In this document: positions 23,301 to 36,000 of the stretch, piece after piece
How the letters are laid out: the number at the start of each line of letters is the position of its first letter
How positions within the stretch are numbered: the stretch's first letter is position 1
Source: Stenopsyche tienmushanensis
Taxonomy: Eukaryota; Arthropoda; Insecta; Trichoptera; Stenopsychidae
Length of the DNA stretch: 64,000 nt
Direction of reading: 5' to 3'
NCBI GenBank assembly: GCA_008973525.1
Contig: WACJ01000118.1
Location: forward strand, 558,001-622,000
Position numbers and translations under genes: made by a program
The notes under the pieces: generated by a model
Seen by the model: the letters and a program-made list of their open reading frames with translations, nothing else
What the model was told of the DNA's origin: nothing
The model's database searches: none

Positions 23301-24821
23301 GTTCTGTATCAAAAAAGATTCCACATGCTGTGATTGAATCGTGGTAGTGCACTATAAAATTGAAATGAGCATAAACAACGCATACGGGGGGGTTGCTAAA
23401 GATATCGGGCGTAGATTCTGGAAAAAATACAAAACCCCCCACGGTTTTTCGATCATCCAGGTCTTCGGCGTGACGTTCGCCGAACAAACAAATCACAATA
23501 GTGTAAGCTACTTACCTGTCCCATATTCAAGTTGAATATAAATTCTCCCTGCTCCACATAATGCGGAGAAGACACAATGGAGATACTCACGGTGGAAGTG
23601 TTGGGAATGTAAAATTTCGCCATCGCCTGCCGAAAAGGAAGAATTGGCGGAGAGGAACGTGCTTCAGCTGCTGTTCCAACCCCCCATGTTTTGTTGTTTG
23701 GGATTCACACGAGATATACAAAATGTGTTCACTATAAATAGCTTTTTGGCGGTGGCTAACCAGGGGCGGATGTGTTCTGGGTGAACTTGAACAACGACGC
23801 TTCACATTTGAGACGCAGGCGTCATACATGCTAACTAAGCCATGGGGCTGGAGGAAACTCTTGAAAATATAGGCATCCTGTTTGCAACTTTTTGCTTCAT
23901 TTATAAAAATTAGGCGATGCATATTTAATATGGCTGACGGAAATTGAAAGAACCCACAAACATATAATATAAAAGCACACATATGTTTAGAATTTATATG
24001 CAAAAATTGATGCTAAAACAGGATACAAATACAAATACGTTTTACTGCACTTATATTTCTTCTGCAAATCCATGTATTGGCTATAAAAAATCCTTATAAA
24101 CGATTTTGACATCTGATTTTTGCACTGAAACAGCTTCAAAGACATCATTTTTTTAAGAAATGGTATGGCATTTCAATTCTTACAGCTCTTCATTGCTTAA
24201 AGATTTGTTGTGTTATCAAAATTTACATATTTATAAAAGAATGCATATTTATTGATACACTTTAAAAATATATAACTTTAATATTGGGCGCATGGCGAGG
24301 CGAATATATGAATCGCATGCTTTTGAAGCATATCTTTGAATGGGTATTGGAGAGGTTTTAGACCAGCAGCGACCTGCTTGTGGCAGATATATAATACATA
24401 AAATATATAATATTTTAGGTCAACACATTTTTGTGATATTTGTTGTAGCATTAGCACAGTGTTTGCAAAATATTTATTTTTAAATAAATTTAAACTTCAA
24501 AATATATATATTACAATGATTCAAATTCTATCGTTATTAATCCTTTCAATCTCTTTGAATGTATCAAGAATCAGAATAAAGATGCTAAAAATCGATAAGA
24601 CAATATCGCATAAGAAGTTTTATAAGACTCAAGCTCGGATATGGAATTGGGATGAATTTGAAATTATTATGGATGGTACCAAAAATTAAGATCACTAAGT
24701 ACATTTCCATCCAATTCAAACAATACGTTAATTGAATGTTTGCCTTTTTGTCCATTTATTTAAGTCATACACGATCTTGAAAGCTCGTCGTTGTTTAATT
24801 TAAAACCAACATTGATTTCCA
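20359..24821. other. Gene-free interval
   Basis: No supported gene in about 4.4 kb. The longest frame is 138 codons on the minus strand (23587-24003); it has no recognisable domain and an unconvincing composition. The block around 22.5-23.5 kb is richer in GC and CpG than its surroundings. Confidence 0.5.
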
Positions 24822-25514
24822 ATTCAAAATTAAAAAATATATTTTGTGCGACTTCGAAGTTATGCGGTTTTTTAACGCAATTTTATCTTTTTTTAATTTC
24901 ATAAAGAGTACGTATCGAAATATTTTAGATAAAATAGGAAATAAATCATCAACGCTAGCCGAAATTTGAAAAAAAATTATAATTTGGGACTGTGTAAATC
25001 ATATTGCATCTTCTATCCCTAAATTACAACGCCTTTTATTCTGATTTAGATTAGATTTTTTGAAAAATTAATTTCGTTTTTATTTGCATTTTTCCAATGT
25101 TTTGACTTTTAAAAATACATTCTTCAAAGGAATTTCCAAAATTCTAACTACTTATGGAGTTATAGCTATTTTAGTGACGCGGCAACTTGGCCGGTCCTAC
25201 CATAATGAAATCTTTTAACGTGTTTTTGTCGAAATTACTTTTTTCAACACGGTTGACATTATATCTCAAGTTTTAATTAATTAATTTACTTCAAACTGGG
25301 TACGAATCTTTTCTAGAGAGAGATTTTGAAGAGCGGTTTTGAGCCATATCGAAAACTTTTTTGTGCGATTTTTGGTATATTTTATATAGCTGTTTCAAAG
25401 TTATGCGGTTTTTAAAATCCATGGAACGCATCTTTACATATTCTATGTAAGTCATAGCTTTTTTTTATGCGATTTTCTGCGGAACGCATCTACCGCATAA
25501 AAAAACGTTTAAGT
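24822..25514 (+). mobile_element. Non-autonomous pogo/Tigger-like repeat, copy A
   Basis: Shares long stretches with 38716-39165: TTTTGTGCGACTT, AAGTTATGCGGTTTTTT, GGAAATAAATCATCAAC, AATTTGGGACTG and TTCAAACTGGGTACGAATC. The right end reads ATGCGATTTTCTGCGGAACG, then ACCGCATAAAAAAACGTTTAAGTG, followed by TA (25515-25516). This mirrors the TA + CACTCAAA start of copy B, so a TA target and inverted termini rich in TTATGCGG are likely. That pattern resembles pogo/Tigger members of the Tc1/mariner superfamily. No coding sequence is left. The left boundary is approximate. Confidence 0.5.
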
Positions 25515-28500
25515 GTATACGTTTTTACAGCAAACGCGTGACGTGTGAATGTGTCCGCAGCTAATGTGTTAAACTAGATAACCGCGAAATGTGTAAAGCT
25601 TCTCTCTCAGATATTTTTAGCCTAAAATTCCATTGCAACAATTGGCAATAGGCGCAGGCAGCATATTCGAAGTGATAATGAAGAGTAAATAGCATCGACG
25701 AGGAAAAGGATTAATGTTCACATCACACATGTGTTGCAGATAACATGGGTCGGAGCTCTAACAAATGCCGTTTTATTAAGCGTGGCATACACGAAAGCAA
25801 ACTGTAACCGTCTAATCTAATTAAATTCAGCTTTTAGTAGTGGCATCGATATATCGATATTTAAAGGTGGCTATTTGCAGGCTTATGTGCCGATGGCAAC
25901 ATTCGCGATAGCTCATAAACTTTGATTAGAGTGCACGAGAGCGAGACCTGGGACTGATCCCCTTTCAAAATATTATTGGATTATGACCTGGAATGATGCT
26001 ACAGCTCTTGGAGCTGCCGGTGAGTCCATCTATAATGAAAGCCCCTAGGAAAGTTATCCATAGGAAATATGCAATCACGTTACCTGAAAGGCTATTGCAT
26101 CATCGATATTGCCTTACTATCACCTGCTCTCTGCTATTTTAACATGTGGACTTTTTCTTGCTCGGGTATAACGTGCTGCAAAAAGACGAATCGATATGCA
26201 AACGTCACATGCTATAACAGCGTGTGCCAAAAGATTTTGCTGAATAATTTTTGCACTCAACTTATGGAAGTAATCAAATTTCACGCGAAGAAAATAAAAA
26301 GCGGACGATACATGCAACGGACCCTCATTACTTATCGTGCTTTTGCAAGTTGCATATGTATAATATATTCATGTAAAAATGCAATTTACATGATAGCTTA
26401 GATGTTTTTTTCCCGTCCAAACCATCTAGTCTGTAAATCATCACGCTATGTTGCGTCTTATTTGCCGATAGAATTTTTGATGTGCATCATTTAGCAAAAA
26501 AATCACTGCAATCTTCGCAGACATTGGTCGAATGCTCAAGCATCATGATTAAAATTTTATATTGCAAATTTCATAAATGATTAGTAAAACTATTCAAGAA
26601 TATGTTTTGAACGTTTCACAACAAAATTCTGATTTGTTCCGATGTTATGAGCACTAAAGTGAACACTCGTCGGTCCAGATCCTTAGTGCTCTATTTTTTC
26701 AAACACGTTTTTCTCAAAACCACTATTTTTCAACTTTTGTACACTTTTGCACAAAAATTTATTAACCAATTATTTTAAAAAGATTTTTTATTTAGTTACA
26801 ATCAGGAGTAACTAAATTTTAGGATAAAAGTTATTATTTGAAATATGTTTTTTATTGCAAGAAAGATGCAAAAAGTAGTTAAAAAAATCTTACTATTTTG
26901 TTTAAACACTTCTAAAACATATTTTTTATATTCAATCAAAATTATTTCACCTATTTATAAATTATATTTTGATAATAATAACAATAAAAAAATTGAAAAA
27001 TTGTATCGATTTCTATCAAACATTGTGGTTTGCACATTGCATCAAAGCAGTAAACTCTAATGGCGACCTTCCATGGGAAGCACCTTATAACTCGACTGTT
27101 TCCGATGGAAATGACTTAATTTTTTTTTTCAGATATACTATAAAATATTAGTAAAGTTTTGTTTAAATTTCAACAAATTCTGATTATTCCTGCTCTGTTA
27201 AAAATATATGCAAAAAACGCTAAAAAATCAGCTTCCTAATGTGGTTTCCCCCTTAAGTAGGAAATATGAAGTACGAGTGATTATTTCTAAATAAATATTT
27301 TAATTATTGTTGTAAATAAAACACAAATAGAAGGCCCCTCCCGCTTTGATAAATCACCTTAGTATTTATTTTTTTAAATTCAAAAAATCAGGGCAAGTCA
27401 GACTTTAAACGATCAATTAGAAACTAATCGAAAGTATGACAATTGCTAGCTTTTAAATTTTCATATTTTTTAAAGATGCTCCTATAATTGTGCATGATAT
27501 ATACATGCATAATTTATAGTACAATAGCTGAAAGCTTAATCAACATATTAAATACTGGATGTTCATTGGGTTCGGATGAGACATGGCGTGTGTTACGAGG
27601 TAGATGATGTGGTTAAAGCGTAGTACGTATTTTGCACGTACTACGTTCATTTACGTAGGAAATAAATTACGATCGTCGATAAACTTCGAAAAACGTGCAA
27701 TTTTGTGTAAATAATCAGTTCGTTGCTGAATGTACATTAATGAAAATATGCAGTCACTAGTTGTAATCAGAATTTCCTGTTTGTTTGGGTTTGGTTTTAA
27801 ATTGGCACGTATCTCTTTGGTAGTGTCGTGATCAATTTGAGGGTCAATTGGACATTTGAAGGTTACGTTTGCTGATTATTTGGATGGTAATTTTCCAAAA
27901 TTACCCCGAAATTTGTGAGCCGCCATCAAAGCTTTATTGCATCATTCGATTATGACGTTTCGGTAGTGCAATCCATAAATGCATCAGCGGCGGACATCTC
28001 TATGCAACGACCCCCATAGACCACGCCGATGCTCTCCATGGGACATGACATAATTATAAATAAACAATATCCACCCCCCCCCCGCCTGTCCGATAAGAAT
28101 GCGCGAATGCCGCCCTATTTAAATGATATCATTCGGTTTTAATTGAAAAGCGATGCATATCAAATCCGGAATATAAATGACCGATTAAGTGACCGGTTTC
28201 AATTACAAACAGTGATAAATGTACAAGTTAATTTTCGATACAAAAGTGCGCTTCCACTAATTTAATTACAGTTTGACTTTATACGCTCGGAGCGATAAAA
28301 TCTATTGTCATTGAAAAGCAATTTGTGATTTGAATGTCGTTTTATGAATACATCACGCACGCGATACGATTCTCAAAATGTTCACCCCTGAATATGACGA
28401 CGAAATGATATTGCATGCAATTTTGCCAATGTTGATAAAATGGACGTTAGAGTAATGTACGACAATCAATGAAAACTAATATTGACGAACTGTTAATTAT

Positions 28501-29813
28501 TTCAATCGTATGATCGCACATATTGACGTACTTCAATTGTCTGCCCTTTAATCTAAAATATTTAAAAATATAATGAATGATGATACAACATGTGTATCAT
28601 AGTCTTACTACACTGATGATACAAAAATTTTATCAAGCTTTTGCCATTAGCAATTACAGTCCATTCATGGTTTAAAGCGGGTTTTCATGGTATTATAAAA
28701 GAATTTTATGTATCAGCACAGTATAATTAAATATTATATAGAAATCCATACTAAGTAAGCAATGGTACTTGCAAGATGAATTACAGATATTCATGATACT
28801 TTATGTGAATTGGTGCTCCAAATTCAATAGATGATAAACAACGCACGTCGTATTTATTCAATGGGATAATTTTGATTTTAATTCCAATTTTACTATAATG
28901 GATATTTTCATTCGAAACTCATCCCCAACTTGAATTGTCATTTGATACAATTTTAATATTCCAGGAGTCCAAATTTGGCGTTCGGGCCATATTTAGCGCG
29001 TTGTGTTAACTAAAGTCACACGACTGCATAAGCCCCACAATGTAATCAAATATTGCACCAAAATTATACATTCAAATGAGCTTTAAATGATCAATCCCTA
29101 TTACGAATAATTTGGCGAGCAAATAACGCAGAAAATAACAGGGCGACCGAAACGCACAACGGGGTGGACTTTTCGACTGAGAAGATTAGCAAAAAAACCG
29201 CGAGCAATACGTGGAAGCAATTATATTTCAATTTAAACAATGTGGCTAGTGCGATAAGCGCCAGGACTCATCCTGTTTTGTCGAAGTGTGTGGGACGGGA
29301 GTGTTTCAGATTCCTGTGGTTATTGCATTATTTCCTCCTCGTTTTTATAAAAATAATGGCTGATATGATAAGACAGCGGAGTGACGGATGTTTAATGAAC
29401 GATGTGGAAAATATGATGGTGATAACGGGTGTTGCTCGAGTTCTGCGCAGTATTTTTAAAAATACCGTGTAAATAAAAGATGTTGGCGGAGAGTCATTGC
29501 TTAATTAGCCACCAATTATGGATGGAAAATGGGGTGTCAGAAAAGCGAAATCGCCCCTGGGTGATTTCAATATTACACACCTTACTAAATTTGATGATAC
29601 ACCAGGGTGAATCATTGTTGTGTCATGGTAAGAATTTTCCTATATCGATCCAGAAATAAGGAGAATTTATCTTAAGCCTGAGTCATTAGTAGGGGAAGGA
29701 ACCATGATGAAGTAATCATCAGAGATGCAATTTGATAGACATAAAATCTATAGAATAGGAACTTGACTGAAAAATTGTTATAGATGATAAAGTGACGTTA
29801 CCAATAACATATT
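25515..29813. other. Gene-free interval
   Basis: No supported gene in about 4.3 kb. A 110-codon plus-strand frame (26069-26401) and its shadows are unrecognised. A C10 run lies near 28074. A palindromic word, GATGATACAACATGTGTATC (about 28579), recurs in related form elsewhere and belongs to a dispersed repeat described in the findings. Confidence 0.5.
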
Positions 29814-29900
29814 ACTCAATAAGTTCGTAGGATTATTTTCTTCTATATTTGGGATCGTTTTATCATAATTGTTTTAAAAAATTCTGCAAAATTATTGAGT
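29814..29900. mobile_element. Tiny (87-bp) mariner-type MITE, copy 1
   Basis: Starts ACTCAATAAGTTCGTAGG and ends AAATTATTGAGT, i.e. imperfect inverted termini. The same terminus occurs at both ends of the 78-bp element at 46023-46100. TA precedes the left end within one base. Too short to encode anything. Confidence 0.55.
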
Positions 29901-31739
29901 GATGTGTTAGAGAAAGAGCAGAGGTGTCTTTTTGGAAGATACTCGATTTCTATAATCAATTACTATTATAACCACTATGAACATATAAAATACAAGTTGT
30001 GATAAAAAATGTGTAATAAAAGTATCATCAAGCTCTTGATCACTATGAAAGATATTAATTTGCTTTTAATTTTGTGCAAAGTTCCTAATAGCAAAGTTTA
30101 TGAAAATATTGAACGCACTAGATCAAGTGTTACCAATCTAAAAAATAAAAGCAAATATTTACAACGAAACCCAAGCGCATATTAATAATATTAAATGAAT
30201 TTTTAAAATGAAAAACCATTGCTACATAATTTTTTCAATTAAGAATACAACCGAATTTGATTGAAGCAGCGACTTGACAATGAGCAGCGAGGATCTGTTC
30301 TGGTCATGATTTGTCGTACCGTTTCTTGAATATTGCTCTTCGTTTATTTTTTAGGACCGAAGGGTCAACATTATTGCATTTGTATTGCTAAAATGTGCAT
30401 TTAATGCACATGGTTAAAATATATGGTCATCATCAGGTTTGTCAACTGTCCCTAATTGGTCGGAATTATCCCGGAATTAAAGGTGTTAACTAGTATTTCA
30501 GTTAAATAACAAATTGTACCAGAATTCAGATCAAAATAGTTATTTATATTGCAGATAACTGAAATTATTTCAGAAAAACAAGCAATATATCAAAAACCGT
30601 CTATCGAACAATTTGTTTAAATTTGAAATTTAAACAGAAAAAATTTACATGGATATGGTGTTTTAAATTGGTTATGGTTACAAGTTGTTGAAAGAATACC
30701 TCACAATAATTTGCATAGAGCAATTGTTATCAATCCACAAGGGTCAATATGACTCTCTCATTGAATACGATCATCATTTATGCATTTTGCAACTCAAAAC
30801 CTCGATGCAATGAATGCGTACGTTTCGCCCCAATAAAAAAAGACAACCAAGCAATCGAAACATCACAATCGCCGCAATAAAATCGAAGCGCAAAACATTT
30901 TGTATCGCCGACTTGATAAGAACAACCCTCGAATAGAGTCGTTTCAGATGTTCACTATTAATAAAGTTGAATAAGTATTGTTCGGCTGTTTGATGGGACA
31001 TTGCGAGTACTCATCGCGAACAACATATGCGAAAGCTCATAACGTGGAAAATAAAAGCTCTCGTGAGGCTGGGTTTATTTTATTGCCGGGACGGGCGCCC
31101 TGATTTGAGCCATTGTTTCACAAATGAAATAATGAGCGCAAGGGCACTTCAGACGATCAAGTGTGTTTTGCGTCTACAAATACGTTGACAAACAACCCCA
31201 TCTGGCCAACTTAGGAGCGCCCCTGGCCGAACAATAAAAACCGTAGGCAAATAAGCACGAAACGTCATGAAATGCCAATTGGAAAAAATAAATGTCAAGG
31301 GTCTCCTATCCCCTCCTCGGTACCGTCGAAGACCATCGAGAAGACAAGGGCTGAAAATACGGTTCATTATGTGTAGGGGCAGTTGACGTTTAGGAGTGAT
31401 TTCGACTTATTGTCCTTGGAGTTTATTTTTATTAGCGGAAGGATTTCGTGGTTGTGTGGATTTTTCGAATAGCCTTCTTGAGAACATCTAGCTTAAATGC
31501 AGTCCACAGGCATTTAAATGCAAATCATAATGCCAATAGCTTTCGTAATATGGATGGATTAATTTTAATTCAATGCAAGATTGTATAGAAAAGAGATAAA
31601 CAGACATATACTCATATTTTTTCTTCTTCATTAGCAGAATAGGTAGCTATTTTGCTGGTATTCTGAAATCTAAAATGTCCAATTAATAAGTCAAACCCTT
31701 ATGCTTAAAATATATTTATATTAAATTTATTGCCGATTA
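29901..31739. other. Gene-free interval
   Basis: No supported gene; frames are 75 codons or less. A palindromic word, TGTGCATTTAATGCACA, lies at about 30394. Nothing else recognised. Confidence 0.5.
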
Positions 31740-31983
31740 TCTAAAATATAAAAATGAATTGGGTTTTGTTCGTCCGAAATGCGCTGCCATACCGTTCATT
31801 GCATTGCAATAAAACTTCATCCACTTATTGCTAAGAATTTCGCGAGTAACATAGGCGTAGTCTAATATATAAAAATCAATGTTTGTTTGTCTGTATTTAA
31901 TGCGCTGCCATACCGTTCATTCGATTGCGATAAAACTTTGCCAACTTATTGTTTGCACTCTCTCAAATAATATAAGTATAGTA
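31740..31983 (+). repeat. Tandem pair of diverged 121-bp units
   Basis: Unit 1 starts TCTAAAATATAAAAATGAAT at 31740. Unit 2 starts TCTAATATATAAAAATCAAT at 31861. Both continue with a TTTGTTYGTC-like stretch, then AATGCGCTGCCATACCGTTC and a GCGATAAAACTT-like block. The TC + AT-rich start followed by TTTGTTTGTCTG is reminiscent of Helitron 5' ends in insects, but no hairpin/CTRR terminus was found, so the class is uncertain. Confidence 0.65.
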
Positions 31984-32606
31984 CAAACGCTGGGTATCGG
32001 TTAAAAGCTAATATTTCTGTTTCAATTGTGTCAATTTTAAACTGTGATTGGATAAAATCCACCAGAAATTTTGAACAGCAAGTGGTCGTAAAAATGTAAG
32101 GACATGCTTAGGTCATGATCAAAGAGTATTTTTAAATCATCATCCAGTCCAATCGCTCTTATATTGAATAATAAGCTCGAATGCATATCATTATAAAAAT
32201 TGAATTGAATCAATGCAATGAAAATCTACATTCTAAATTGGTAGCACTTGGCCTGGCGTATCATGTAACTACGGTTGTATACGATGGCATTGTTATGATC
32301 GCATCGCCTCGTGATTTGTACACATAGGGGGCGGTTTTTTAGCGGCAAATCGATCAAATAAAACCGTCGTCCTCGCGCAGGAAAGTTGGGGAAGTGGTGA
32401 TTTACTGCGCGTGCAAGCAATTGAACAAGTCAACTCACAAAAATTAATAAAATGCCATTATTAAATAAATATACAAGGGGGCGCGCGCCAACAACTATCA
32501 CGCAACCATCAACGTCGATGCCTTTTTCTTTCAATCAAGTCTCCTGATCGTACAGGCCTGTATCGCCACAGCGAAAGTCCTGAACAATGGAGGTTGATGT
32601 ATTCTA
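31984..32606. other. Gene-free interval
   Basis: No supported gene. Composition moves from AT-rich to GC-richer toward 32.5 kb (a GGGGGCGCGCGCC stretch at about 32477). Nothing recognised. Confidence 0.45.
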
Positions 32607-33059
32607 TTGCGGTGGTCCTATTGGGTCGTATTTATCCAGTTATGTGATTTGCTTTATCGTGGACTTCCGATTGAGATAGTCAATTCCTTAACGGCTCACA
32701 TTCAGTCGAATCAGATAATGAAAAGCGTTCCCGGAGCGCGAGCGCCACATATCATTAAGATTACGACCGTAACGAGAAAGAGCATATCAAAAGGAAGCTG
32801 GGATCCTCGGCATCATCACATCCGGCGAGTGGCGCATGAAGAATGGGGACCATTGTGCGAACATGGAGTTTCGTTTAGTCCGTCTTATCTATGGCTCCTC
32901 TCGACGGGGGTGAATTACAGCTTTCGACGGGGTGGGAATCGAAACGCGCCATTATACCGCGACCGGTGCGAAGCTACAGTTTTAATTATCCGGGATGAGC
33001 CTGAGGATCTCGAACGAATAGATAATGCGGAAAAGTTCACGGCTTCGCCGTTGAAATAA
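32607..33059 (+). other. Unidentified 150-codon open frame
   Basis: The longest open frame outside the transposon-related sequences apart from the R1 relic. It encodes a basic, histidine- and arginine-rich product with no signal peptide, membrane segment or domain that I recognise. The surrounding DNA is GC- and CpG-richer than average, which by itself lengthens chance frames. No splice-site or promoter evidence supports it. Treat as an open frame, not a gene. Confidence 0.12.
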
Positions 33060-36000
33060 CGAGATTTTGTTGTGCAAGAAGTTCAAGTTCATTGTTCGGG
33101 TAACGTCTACTATGTATCATCCCGGCTGCATTGTGAAGAATAGGATGCATAAACGCGAGTGAGAAAAGGGTTGCTGAATGGGGTAGTGAAAGCAAGAAAG
33201 TGTTGCAAGTTGGTGCGATGTATATCCTTTTGTACAAGGAGCAGTGAATATTAAACTTTTACGGCGTCCTTGTTGTGGATTAAATTTTCAAGTGTTCACG
33301 AACGCGACTTCTTTATTGTCTCAATTTTTGAAATTGCCAAAGTTTAATCCCGAGAAGACAAATTAAATGACACAATGTGGATATTTTATCATCCTTCGTC
33401 TTGCACCATATCCCTAGATCAAACATAGCCTAGATATTTTCTGGAAATAAGACATTTTTATTAAAACAGTAATGTTACTGATATAATTCCCATTGTTTTT
33501 AAATAGTATTATACACGTAACAAGAATGATGACTATTGCACTTCTAACAAAACAAGACCAGAACAGATCTTTGCTATCTAATGCTCACTCGCTGTTCAAA
33601 ATCGTTGGTGCAATTCTCTTTCAATATACATATTAAGTTTTATTTAATACTTTCTATTGCAGTATTTATGGAGATTCTTAATACAAAGCTTAAATGAAAA
33701 CTGGATAAATTTGATTTAAAAAGTGACAGGTTTCAACCGTTGTAGATATATGATCAACGTCAAAAACTGTAGAACAAAATATCTATTCATTTAATTTGAA
33801 CTTTACTATGTCTATGTAGCTTAAATAGTTAAAAGTTAATATGGAGTCGCTCATTTTGGATATGAATATTGAAGTATTTTAGTTCATAATTTCTAGCTAT
33901 TTCAATATAATTTATCGTGAATTCAATCACCAAACTTTCAAATAACTCTGAAGAAGATTGAAGGAGGACGATATGATATTTGTATTATATTATATTAGTA
34001 TTCTACAAAATAATGATGAAGACAAAAGTACTAAAAAAGAAGATTTTCGAACTAAATTTCAGGCCAACATTATTAGCAAGTGTTCAAACTTGCTTTGAAT
34101 ATCCATCAAAAAATTCAGTCAGAATTGATTAAGGCGTTCTTTTAGGACTGTATGAATAATGGTAAGATGACTCGAGACCTAATGATTATAACTTGTCACG
34201 ATTAATGATGAGACATCTTCGGGGGGGTGGAAATTCAAGACTGATGAAAGAATTGGATGCGCAATCAAGTCGTTTCCTTCTTTGCCACCGGAATCAATTT
34301 GTCAGGGCTAAAACAAAAATTTGCCATTGTAGGCTGATGGGCATGTTTCATAGCAGTGAAAGTTGGCCCGTTTCCGGAGCGTTTGTAAATAAAATAAGTC
34401 CGATCGTATTTGAGTTTACAAGCTATTGACCCTACGTAAGTGTAAGATAAAAAATATCGGTTTCAAGTTTATTGTTCGCAAAAAACTCACACAGCAATCG
34501 AGTTACGGGTCAAGGGCGGGCGATGCGGGGGTTGAAATGTCTTACTTACACGGAAATTTAAATTTTCAAAGAGTTCAAAATTAGGTACGCAGCCGAGCGA
34601 TAAAATAAATATTCCAACATATGCAAAATTCGACGTAAAGTTTGGTAATCACATTTCGTCGCGAGTTTCGCATTATAATATGGAACTCGGCGTACGTCGC
34701 AGTCTGCTTCAAGTAGACTATGGGGGCCCATATAAGCCATGCCTATGCCGTTTCCCTTTCATTCAGACTGCACCCCTTTCCCTAGACCAGCCCTGTGCCC
34801 ATTCAACCCCCAGACTTTGGATGTGTACAGTCCACTGAAAAACATTTGCATTAACCGCTAAAAATAAATAAAATTAACATCCACCTTCTGAGCTCTCCGG
34901 GAGTGCGTGCAGATGCCGGGGTTATCCTCCCCCAAGCGAGTGCATTTAAAAAAGGACATTTTTCAAGGATTTTATGTGCATATTTCAGCGCTGATGTTTT
35001 GGCTTAAAAATATACATTCGTGTATTTAAATTTTGCGCATATATATTGTGAAATTCCTAGAATACATTAGCATAACATATTCTATTTTAAACCCTTTTCC
35101 CCTACTTAAATTAAAGCAGCTCCATATTTATCAAGCCGTTTCCTATTAATATACTAGTTTATTATATTCTAAAAACACTAGTCTGATCATAACATATATA
35201 ATAATAAAACAAATTTAAAACTGATCCATGAAGAGTCATAAGCGAGCGTGATCAAATGGTAACAATTATGTTATTCTTAAAACATAACTCTATTTAAATC
35301 CGACAATCAAATTGCTCTTAATATTTATACTAAGACTTCGAACAGTAACGTTTTTTGATTAGATTTTCATTCCGGTTCAATAAAAAATAAATATCGGTTC
35401 AAATCCGGTTTTTAAAAAAATATTGGCTTCAATAAAAACTAATGTGACCAAATGGTCACCCAATATTTTTTTATAAAAAGCTTTATCCATTTTTGATCGT
35501 CTTTAAGAGTTTAAAAATATTAATTTATGACTGAAAGCGGATTTGTGAGCTTATTAAATTTTTAATGTCATCCCGCTTCATTTACTCTCATAATCTCATT
35601 CCTGCGAATCCATTTCAAACATTTTGTAAACTGGGAGCTCATGTGCCAAATCTACCCCCGCGATATTTCGCTGTAAGCAGTATATTATGGTAGACCACAT
35701 CTTAGCTTCCCTGACATTAAACCGTGGTGAATAATCCAGATGGATTCGAGCTGGGAAAGAGACGGTTTCCCAAGACTTCATAGAAACTCCTTAATATTAA
35801 AGATCTCATATAGCATTTTAGCCAGTCCTGCAAAGATCCAAAGGATCAGTTATTAAAGAGCCGCACCACAATTTAAAAGCCAATTGACGTAACAGTTCCA
35901 ACAGGCGACGATTTTAACGATTGCTTACAAATATTTTAATGGAGTTCTTCGACTTCTGCTTAAGCGGTCTGTGCAATGTTTCGATCGGATATAAGAGTGA

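Noticed and set aside
23587..24003. 138-codon minus-strand frame
   Set aside because: No domain, unusual composition for a protein, and no supporting context.
25560..25573. Possible right end of a piggyBac-like element (GCTAATGTGTTAA)
   Set aside because: No left end within a plausible distance; the TTAA alone is uninformative in AT-rich DNA.
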